DNA of 11,680 nucleotides from DATCKG01 sp036562385 (GTDB lineage: Bacteria; Bacillota; Sulfobacillia; Symbiobacteriales; Symbiobacteriaceae): positions 1 to 11,680 of the forward strand of contig DATCKG010000004.1 in the NCBI GenBank assembly GCA_036562385.1, in the 5' to 3' direction. Positions within the stretch are counted from its first letter, which is position 1, and each line of letters opens with the position of its first letter. The notes beneath the pieces are model-generated. The model saw only the letters and a program-made list of their open reading frames with translations. It was not told where the DNA came from and made no database searches. Shown here in pieces: positions 6,744 to 11,680 of this stretch. The translations under genes and the position numbers were made by a program.

Positions 6744-8096
6744 GTGGCGGAGCGCACTTACTTGCGGGATCGGGCCGCGGCGGTGCTGCCGATCGGGGTA
6801 GGCAGTAGCCAGGACGAGGCGGTCAGCTACTTGCAGCGCCGGGTGGATGAGGCGCTGGCCGGTGACCCGGAGGTCAGGGCCCGTTATGTGGCGCTTCGGG
6901 ACAGGGTCCGGGAACGGCTCTTGCAGGAGATCGAGCCCGACAAACTGTTCCGGCCCCACGACCGGAACCTGATGCTCGAGATGCATGAGCGCATCGCGGC
7001 CATCCTGGAACGGGATGAGTTGGATCTGCCTGTTTCCGCACGCAGGGCCTATTGCGTGCTTCTGGTACAGGACCTGGTGGGATTCGGCCCTGTGCAGCCT
7101 CTGATTGACGACCCGGAAGTGACCGAAATTCTGATCAACCGCTACGACGACGTCTGGGTGGAGCGGAACGGCCGGCTCGAACGGGTGCCCCACATCCGGT
7201 TCGACAGTGATCAGCAGGTGCGCGAACTGGCGGAGCGGATCGCGCTGCCCTTGCGGAGGCGCATCGATGAACTCAATCCGATTCTCGATGCCCGCCTGCC
7301 CGATGGAAGTCGGGTTTGCGCCACCCTCCATCCGCCGGCGCTCGATGGTACCGTGATTGCTATCCGGAAATTCAGCCGGCAAATGCTCGGGCTGGACGGG
7401 CTGAAGGCGGCCGGAACGCTGTCAGATGAATCGATCCGTTTCCTCCGGCGGTGCGTTCGGGCCCGGTGCAGCATCCTGGTGGTGGGCGGCACCTCGTCGG
7501 GAAAGACGACGATCCTGAACGCGTTGTCCAGCTTCATACCGTCGGATGAGCGGGTGATCACCATCGAGGATGCTGCCGAACTGCAGCTGCAGCAGCCCCA
7601 CGTGGTGCGCTATGAGACCCGGCAGGGCAATGCCGAAGGCCGGGGAGAGATCTCCATCCGGGATCTGGTCCGCACCGCACTCCGCCTCCGGCCGGATCGC
7701 ATCGTGGTGGGCGAGGTCCGGGGCCGGGAGGCCCTGGACATGATCCAGGCCAACAACACCGGCCACGACGGGGGATTTAGCACCCTCCACGCCAACAGCG
7801 CCCGGGACGCTCTGAACCGGCTGGAGGCCATGGTTCTTCAGGAAGGACACGGGATTCCGATCATGGCACTGCGGCAGCAGATTGCCTCCGCGTTTGACCT
7901 GATCATCAGCTGTGTCCGCCTGCGGGACGGCCGCCGGCGCATCGCGGAAATCGTGGAGATCGATGGGCTGGAGCAGGACAGCTACCGGCTGCGGACGCTG
8001 TGGCAGTACGATGCGCAGACTGACCAATTGCTGCCCACCGGCGAGCCTCCTCAACGGCTCACCCGGCGGTGGCTTTGGCACCAGGAGGAGGGGTGA
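6744..8096 (+). CDS. tadA: TadA/CpaF secretion ATPase of the Flp pilus
   Basis: The 450-residue product starts at GTG, eight bases after GGAGG (6731-6735), which lies in the end of the preceding gene. The length is usual for CpaF. Residues about 100-240 are the N-terminal part (VGFGPVQPLIDDPEVTEILIN, a hallmark of the family). Walker A is GGTSSGKTT (248-256), followed by RVITIEDAAELQL, the Asp-box region. Walker B is DRIVVGEVRG (318-327) with E324. The His box is H341 and H349 in GHDGGFSTLHANSARDALNRLE. All catalytic elements are intact. It is a hexameric type II/IV secretion ATPase on the cytoplasmic face that powers assembly of the Flp pilus through TadB and TadC. A conjugation-type ATPase is less likely because every neighbour is a Tad component. 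Confidence 0.96.
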   Translation: MAERTYLRDRAAAVLPIGVGSSQDEAVSYLQRRVDEALAGDPEVRARYVALRDRVRERLLQEIEPDKLFRPHDRNLMLEMHERIAAILERDELDLPVSARRAYCVLLVQDLVGFGPVQPLIDDPEVTEILINRYDDVWVERNGRLERVPHIRFDSDQQVRELAERIALPLRRRIDELNPILDARLPDGSRVCATLHPPALDGTVIAIRKFSRQMLGLDGLKAAGTLSDESIRFLRRCVRARCSILVVGGTSSGKTTILNALSSFIPSDERVITIEDAAELQLQQPHVVRYETRQGNAEGRGEISIRDLVRTALRLRPDRIVVGEVRGREALDMIQANNTGHDGGFSTLHANSARDALNRLEAMVLQEGHGIPIMALRQQIASAFDLIISCVRLRDGRRRIAEIVEIDGLEQDSYRLRTLWQYDAQTDQLLPTGEPPQRLTRRWLWHQEEG

Positions 8097-8098
8097 CC

Positions 8099-8989
8099 AT
8101 GCTCCTGACCGCCACCGCCACGTTTGTGATGGTGGCATCGCTTACCTACTTGTTCTGGCGGCGGCTGTTCGGGCCAAGGCGCTCTCGTGAGATTCTGGGG
8201 AGCCTGCACAACGTCGGTCAGCGGGCCACCCGGGTCCGGACCCCACGCCTTTCGGAACGGTGGGAGGAAGCGGTCCGGCAGGCGGGGCTGTCCTGGAGTT
8301 TCCGAAGCTACCTGGCCGTCGCAGGGGCGGGAGTGGGCATGGCCACCTGCTGCTGGATCGCCGGGCAGCCGGAACTGGGTCTGGGAGCAGCAGCCGCAGG
8401 CCTGGTAGGTCCCTGGGCTGTGGTCAAGTACCGGCAGCAAAAGCGGGCGACCCAGTTTGCCGAGCAACTTCCCGCTGCCCTGATGTTGGCGGCCAACACG
8501 ATCCGGGCAGGCGGCACCATGCTGCATGCAGTGCGGGCCATCGCGCGGCAGATGCCCGATCCGGTTCGGAGCGAGTTCGCCCGGGTGGAGCAGGCGCTGC
8601 ATCTGCAGGTTCCGTTGGCTGCGGCGCTGGATCAGGCCAGGCAGCGGATCGGCGCGCCGGAGTTTAGCGCTGTGGTGGTAGCGTGCAAGGTGGGAGGCCC
8701 GGTGGGCGCCGACCTGGACGTAGTGCTAGAGAACATCGCCAAGGAGATCGTGGAAGACCGGGAGTTTCAGCGGGCGATGCGGGCCGCCAGCGCGGAAGGG
8801 CGTATGTCTGCCCGCATCGTGACGGCGATTCCGCTGGTGGTCGGGGGGTATTTCTTCTGGTCAAATCCCCGCTACTTTGATCCAATCCTTTCCTCACCTG
8901 GGGGGAGTCTGATCCTGATCGGCTGCTTCGCTTCAATCGCACTCGGGTGGGTGATTATCTCCCGCCTCACCGACGTGCGAGCCTGGTAG
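8099..8989 (+). CDS. tadB: TadB, inner-membrane platform protein
   Basis: ATG 8099 lies seven bases after AGGAGGAGG (8083-8091), so I prefer it to the upstream in-frame GTGs at 8069 and 8093. The first of these would overlap the end of tadA. The product has 296 residues. A hydrophobic helix occupies about 2-20, another pair about 70-110, and two more about 238-254 and 270-289. Residues about 120-247 form the type II secretion F domain (FAEQLPAALMLAANTIRAGG, then EFSAVVVACKVGGPVGADLD and REFQRAMRAASAEGRMSARI). TadB and TadC together form the membrane platform that couples TadA to pilin extraction. The gene starts two bases after the tadA stop codon, which suggests coupled translation. Confidence 0.94.
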   Translation: MLLTATATFVMVASLTYLFWRRLFGPRRSREILGSLHNVGQRATRVRTPRLSERWEEAVRQAGLSWSFRSYLAVAGAGVGMATCCWIAGQPELGLGAAAAGLVGPWAVVKYRQQKRATQFAEQLPAALMLAANTIRAGGTMLHAVRAIARQMPDPVRSEFARVEQALHLQVPLAAALDQARQRIGAPEFSAVVVACKVGGPVGADLDVVLENIAKEIVEDREFQRAMRAASAEGRMSARIVTAIPLVVGGYFFWSNPRYFDPILSSPGGSLILIGCFASIALGWVIISRLTDVRAW

Positions 8990-9003
8990 GGGAGGGAAGA
9001 CCG

Positions 9004-9897
9004 GTGCATCCGGCCTATTGGACAGGGCTGGCGGTGGTCCTCGGCATCGCCGGGATCTACGCGGAGTGGCGGGCGCCCCGTCAGCGGATCGCTAGAGTGC
9101 TTCAGGTGACGCAGGCACTCAGGGAGGGGCGCTCTCACCCGCTGGACGAGGGGATCCTCCGGGGGGTGGGGCGGTGGCTGCTATCCCGGCTGCGTCCCTG
9201 GCTGCCCGGTGCGCAGATCGCCGAATTTCGCCGGCAGCTTTTGTGGGCGGGACAGCCCCTGGGCCTGAGTGCAGAGGAGTTTTACTTCGCCCGCTTTGGC
9301 CTGGCGGCCGCAGCAGCGCTGGTGGCTCTGCTGTACGGCAGTTTCCTCCCCAAGATCAATCCCCTGGGACTGATGGCCATCGCCGGCGCCCTGGGATTTC
9401 TCCTTCCGGAGCGGCTGCTGCAGCATCGCATCGCAGAACGGGAGCGGCAGATCCGCATCCAGCTTCCGCAGTTCGTTCACCTTTTGGCCACCGCTGTGGA
9501 GTGCGGTCTGCCGGTGGTGGATGCGGTAAGGCGCGTGGCAGACGAAATGCCCGGCTTGCTATCCGCGGAAATGCTGCGTACCGTCCGGGAGATGGCTGCG
9601 GGAAAGCCCCCTGCCGTGGCCTGGCAACACTTGATGGATCGCACTCCCTGCCAGGAGCTGCGGGAGGTTGTGACGGTGATCATGCAGAGCCAGGAACTGG
9701 GGGTCAGCGTAGCCGATCAGCTTCGGATGCAGGTCCGGAGCCTGCGGCAGCGCAAGCAGCAGACCGCGAAGGAACGGGCCGAGGCGGCCAGTGTGCAGAT
9801 GCGAGTGCCCACCATCGTGTTCATCCTGATTCCCACCATGGTGATCCTTTTAGGACCGGCGGTGGTGACGGTGATGCGGCAGCTAAGGGGAGGATAG
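9004..9897 (+). CDS. tadC: TadC, inner-membrane platform protein
   Basis: GTG 9004 follows GGGGAGGG (8989-8996) by seven bases and lies 14 bases after the tadB stop. An in-frame GTG at 8947 would overlap tadB by 43 bases and lacks a good site. The product has 297 residues: an N-terminal helix (about 6-20), a helical pair around 96-135, the F domain (about 154-280: QLPQFVHLLATAVECGLPVVDAV, then QELREVVTVIMQSQELGVSVADQL and KERAEAASVQMRVPTIVFILIP) and a final helix at 270-291. It is the paralogous partner of TadB. Having tadB and tadC as adjacent separate genes is the normal arrangement. Confidence 0.94.
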   Translation: MHPAYWTGLAVVLGIAGIYAEWRAPRQRIARVLQVTQALREGRSHPLDEGILRGVGRWLLSRLRPWLPGAQIAEFRRQLLWAGQPLGLSAEEFYFARFGLAAAAALVALLYGSFLPKINPLGLMAIAGALGFLLPERLLQHRIAERERQIRIQLPQFVHLLATAVECGLPVVDAVRRVADEMPGLLSAEMLRTVREMAAGKPPAVAWQHLMDRTPCQELREVVTVIMQSQELGVSVADQLRMQVRSLRQRKQQTAKERAEAASVQMRVPTIVFILIPTMVILLGPAVVTVMRQLRGG

Positions 9898-9902
9898 CCG
9901 GC

Positions 9903-10367
9903 GTGCGCAAGCTGAGACTGGCCGACGAACGGGGGTCACAGATCGTTGAGTTTGCCTTAATTGCCCCGATCCTCATCTACCTGCTCCTGATGGTGCCGGT
10001 GCTGGGGATGCTGGTCCGGGCCTGGGTGGTGGTGGAGATCGCAGCACGGGAGGGCGCCCGGACCTTGGCTGTGACCGGGAACCCGGAACTGGCCTGCCAA
10101 CGGGCGTTTCAGGAGGTAACGGTCTACGGGGGATTACCGGAGGGCGGAAAGAACGGGGCGAATTTCCGCAGGAGCTTCATCACGTACAACCTTGCCGAAG
10201 GTCGGGTAACTGTGGAGTATCGCCAACCGACGTACATGCCGGGGTTGGGCCTCCTGCTGGGCGGCGATCCGATGGACGAGCGCATCACGGTACGAGGGGA
10301 GGCCACGTTCATGCCGGAGCATCAGATCGGGGGGAGTAGACCGGCCTCCCGGGATCGACAGTGCTGA
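9903..10367 (+). CDS. tadE: TadE-like minor pseudopilin
   Basis: GTG 9903 follows GGGGAGGA (9887-9894) by eight bases and gives 154 residues. The frame stays open far upstream to 9174, but that part is only a shadow of tadC. The N-terminus ADERGSQIVEFALIAPILIY (7-26) is the classic TadE motif, with a possible prepilin peptidase cut after G11 and glutamate E16 at position +5 of the mature protein. A hydrophobic helix runs to about residue 47, and REGAR, typical of TadE, follows soon after. The rest is a beta-rich extracytoplasmic part ending in cysteine. TadE proteins are processed like Flp and are needed for pilus assembly. Confidence 0.9.
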   Translation: MRKLRLADERGSQIVEFALIAPILIYLLLMVPVLGMLVRAWVVVEIAAREGARTLAVTGNPELACQRAFQEVTVYGGLPEGGKNGANFRRSFITYNLAEGRVTVEYRQPTYMPGLGLLLGGDPMDERITVRGEATFMPEHQIGGSRPASRDRQC

Positions 10368-11098
10368 GGCGGCTCCGGGACCAGCGGGGCGGCAGCAGCG
10401 TTCTGATGTTGGCGGTGTGGGGCGCCATCATGGCGTTTCTGGCCATCAGTTTTGATTACGTGCTGGCGCACATCTACCAGCATCAAATGCGCACCGCCGT
10501 GGAAGCGGCTGTGGCCGCCGGAGCCAGGCAGGCTGAGTATCGGATGAAAGTCCTGCTGAAGCGAAGGCAGTACGAGTGGGTAGAGAAACAGGAATGTGGA
10601 GACGATGGCTGCCGGCTGGTGCAGGCCGGTTGGCGGGTTACCCAGGCCGACACGATCGTGGGACCTGACTGGGAAGAGCGGATTTGGGCGCCGTACCGGT
10701 ACCGACGGCAGCCTTTGTGGAAGGCCTACCCCGAACACTGTGACCGGAAACTGAAGAAGCCGGTCAGCGTGATCTGTCAAAAGGCGGAGGTGGTGGCCGG
10801 CTCCTGCATCGCAGCGGAGCGTACGCCGGGGGCTGCAGTGAAGGCTGCGTGGGAGGCTTATCGGGCTAACACCGGACGGTGGGAGCACCGACTGGAGCAG
10901 GTCCGGGTGACGGAGCCACCTTCGGTTCGTGCCGATGGGACATCTTTCTCCGTAACCATGGGCGTGGAGGCGGAGATGCCGACCATGTTCCTGCGGCTAT
11001 TTGGAATTGATCACTTTCCTATCCGTATTCGTTCGGCGGACCTGGACGACAGCGTAGGAGCTGAAGTGGTGCGCTTGGGGGAGAATCCCTGCCGGTAA
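10361..11098 (+). CDS. TadE/TadG-like pseudopilin with six cysteines
   Basis: GTG 10361 overlaps the end of tadE by seven bases. There is no good ribosome binding site right before it, so it probably depends on translation of tadE. The product has 245 residues. The N-terminus, LRDQRGGSSVLMLAVWGAIM, is a TadE/TadG-type membrane segment running to about residue 33, followed by HQMRTAVEAAVAAGARQAEY, typical of this family. The remaining 190 residues are extracytoplasmic and hold six cysteines (79, 84, 127, 139, 149 and 244), enough for three disulfide bonds. I cannot tell whether it is a TadG ortholog or a second TadE paralog. It lacks the von Willebrand factor A domain of long TadG proteins and is shorter than they are. 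Confidence 0.85.
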   Translation: MLRRLRDQRGGSSVLMLAVWGAIMAFLAISFDYVLAHIYQHQMRTAVEAAVAAGARQAEYRMKVLLKRRQYEWVEKQECGDDGCRLVQAGWRVTQADTIVGPDWEERIWAPYRYRRQPLWKAYPEHCDRKLKKPVSVICQKAEVVAGSCIAAERTPGAAVKAAWEAYRANTGRWEHRLEQVRVTEPPSVRADGTSFSVTMGVEAEMPTMFLRLFGIDHFPIRIRSADLDDSVGAEVVRLGENPCR

Positions 11099-11134
11099 CA
11101 GCGAAAACCCTGTCAGAAGCGGAGGAGGATACTG

Positions 11135-11329
11135 GTGCGCTTGAAGGGGACAAGCCGGTTTGCCAGGTGGCTGGGCCGGGAAAAAGGGGCCACCATCGTG
11201 GAGTACGCGCTGCTGGCGGCTATCCTGGTGGTGGGACTGTTCGCGGCGCTTACAGGCCTGCGGGATGAAATCAAGGCGATGTTCACCGAGACTACGAACA
11301 TGATCAGGTGCGGGGAAAAGGTTTGCTGA
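11135..11329 (+). CDS. flp: Flp-type pilin precursor (major pilus subunit)
   Basis: GTG 11135 lies six bases after GGAGGAGG (11121-11128), one of the strongest ribosome binding sites in the window, which fits the large amount of pilin needed. The 64-residue precursor has a basic leader, then KGATIVEYALLAAILVVGLF. The prepilin peptidase would cut after G18, leaving a 46-residue mature pilin with the conserved glutamate at +5 (E23) and tyrosine at +6 (Y24), the Flp signature. A single hydrophobic helix occupies about 19-40. The C-terminus has two cysteines (CGEKVC), which could form a disulfide loop. The precursor length is normal for Flp. The gene is last in the operon here, whereas flp often comes first in tad loci. 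No prepilin peptidase gene is visible. Confidence 0.95.
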   Translation: MRLKGTSRFARWLGREKGATIVEYALLAAILVVGLFAALTGLRDEIKAMFTETTNMIRCGEKVC

Positions 11330-11338
11330 ATGTGCTGG

Positions 11339-11372
11339 GGCGGCGCCTATGCAGGGAAGCATGGGCGCCGCC
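11339..11372 (+). terminator. Long hairpin after flp, weak as a terminator
   Basis: The arms at 11339-11352 (ggcggcgcctatgc) and 11359-11372 pair over 14 bases with one G-U pair around the six-base loop agggaa. The hairpin starts nine bases after the flp stop. The following bases are ttcgtatgt, not a proper T run, so termination may be partial. The structure could instead protect the 3' end of the pilin mRNA from exonucleases. Confidence 0.6.
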
Positions 11373-11680
11373 TTCGTATGTGACTCCGGCCTCTGTTCCG
11401 GTAGGGCGGTGGGATCCGGTGCCATGGCCAAGGGGCGTTCCAGGGGGGCCGGATGGAGTATGATAGTTGCGAATCTATGTCAAGGCCGGTCAGAAAGTCA
11501 CCCACTACGGCCAGTTGAATTTTCCCCCAGCCCGGCATGGTAGGGCGACAATCACCTCCTTGCTCGTTGTGGCAAGTATAGCTAACGCTGGGGATCGCGG
11601 GGAGAAGCAAGGTTCAGTGCGAATAGGCCTGCGCGCTTCTTCTCCCGGAGCCGGTACGATTCGCCACGAATGTTTATCAC
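11373..11680. other. Non-coding end of window
   Basis: I see no supported gene in these 308 bases. The one open frame, on the minus strand (11347-11610), has no recognisable product. A sequence ATCACCTCCTT at 11551-11561 reads AAGGAGGTGAT on the minus strand, but no start codon sits at the right distance. An eight-base inverted repeat (gggagaag at 11600-11607 with cttctccc at 11639-11646) encloses a 31-base loop, and a small dyad ATTCG-cca-CGAAT lies at 11659-11671. The edge may be the upstream region of a gene beyond the window. Confidence 0.4.

Noticed and set aside
8069..8098. Earlier GTG starts for tadB
   Set aside because: They would place the start inside tadA, ahead of or on top of the strong AGGAGGAGG site that clearly serves ATG 8099.
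9174..9902. Upstream part of the long frame that ends in tadE
   Set aside because: It overlaps tadC in another frame and reads as G/A/R/P-rich nonsense. The TadE motif only begins after the GTG at 9903, which has its own ribosome binding site.
11347..11610. Minus-strand open frame preceded internally by a perfect AAGGAGGTGAT
   Set aside because: The only ATG after the site is about 18 bases away, the TTG is too close, and the peptide resembles nothing known.
11600..11646. Eight-base inverted repeat with a 31-base loop as a terminator or RNA element
   Set aside because: The loop is long, there is no T run on either side, and arms of this length arise by chance. It is mentioned only as part of the non-coding end.

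Overview
The window is GC-rich bacterial DNA with every convincing gene on the + strand. Strong GGAGG-type ribosome binding sites, frequent GTG starts and a complete inner-membrane Tad set without any secretin (RcpA/CpaC) gene suggest a high-GC monoderm, probably a Bacillota (Firmicutes) lineage. This is an inference: no rRNA, tRNA or taxonomic marker gene is present, and I cannot name the genus.

Layout. (1) Positions 1-906 are the 3' part of a gene for a CARDB-domain protein, probably extracytoplasmic, closed by a good intrinsic terminator at 932-965. (2) Positions 907-1635 hold no gene I can support. The last 160 bases carry two perfect small inverted repeats and four copies of the hexamer CAAGTC/GACTTG. 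(3) Positions 1636-2664 encode an unusual protein: two winged-helix-like DNA-binding modules followed by a Vsr/DUF559-like PD-(D/E)XK nuclease-type domain. (4) A 94-base gap contains a TTGACA-17-TAAACT promoter whose spacer is an interrupted palindrome. (5) Positions 2759-11329 form a tight ten-gene operon for a tad (tight adherence, Flp/type IVc) pilus. The order is unknown protein, TadZ/CpaE-like, CpaB/RcpC-like, a second MinD/ParA-type ATPase, TadA/CpaF motor ATPase, TadB, TadC, TadE-like, TadE/TadG-like pseudopilin, Flp pilin. (6) A 14-bp hairpin at 11339-11372 follows the pilin gene, and the last 300 bases hold no supported gene.

How the genes work together. TadA hydrolyses ATP at the cytoplasmic face and drives the TadB/TadC membrane platform, which moves Flp subunits out of the membrane into a thin pilus. 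TadE and TadE/G are pseudopilin-like minor subunits. CpaB/RcpC sits in the envelope, where SAF-domain proteins can bind cell-wall glycan. TadZ/CpaE places the machine at its cellular site. Two features depart from the usual set: a second ATPase with a canonical deviant Walker A box, and a TadZ-like protein with about 265 residues of low-complexity linker and an altered Walker A. The prepilin peptidase (TadV/CpaA) needed to cut Flp is not in the window and must be encoded elsewhere.

I did not find a CRISPR array, tRNA, rRNA, insertion sequence or attachment site. The best candidates for something undescribed are the winged-helix/nuclease fusion with its repeat-bearing upstream region, the operator-like dyad inside the tad promoter, and the unrecognised first gene of the tad operon.
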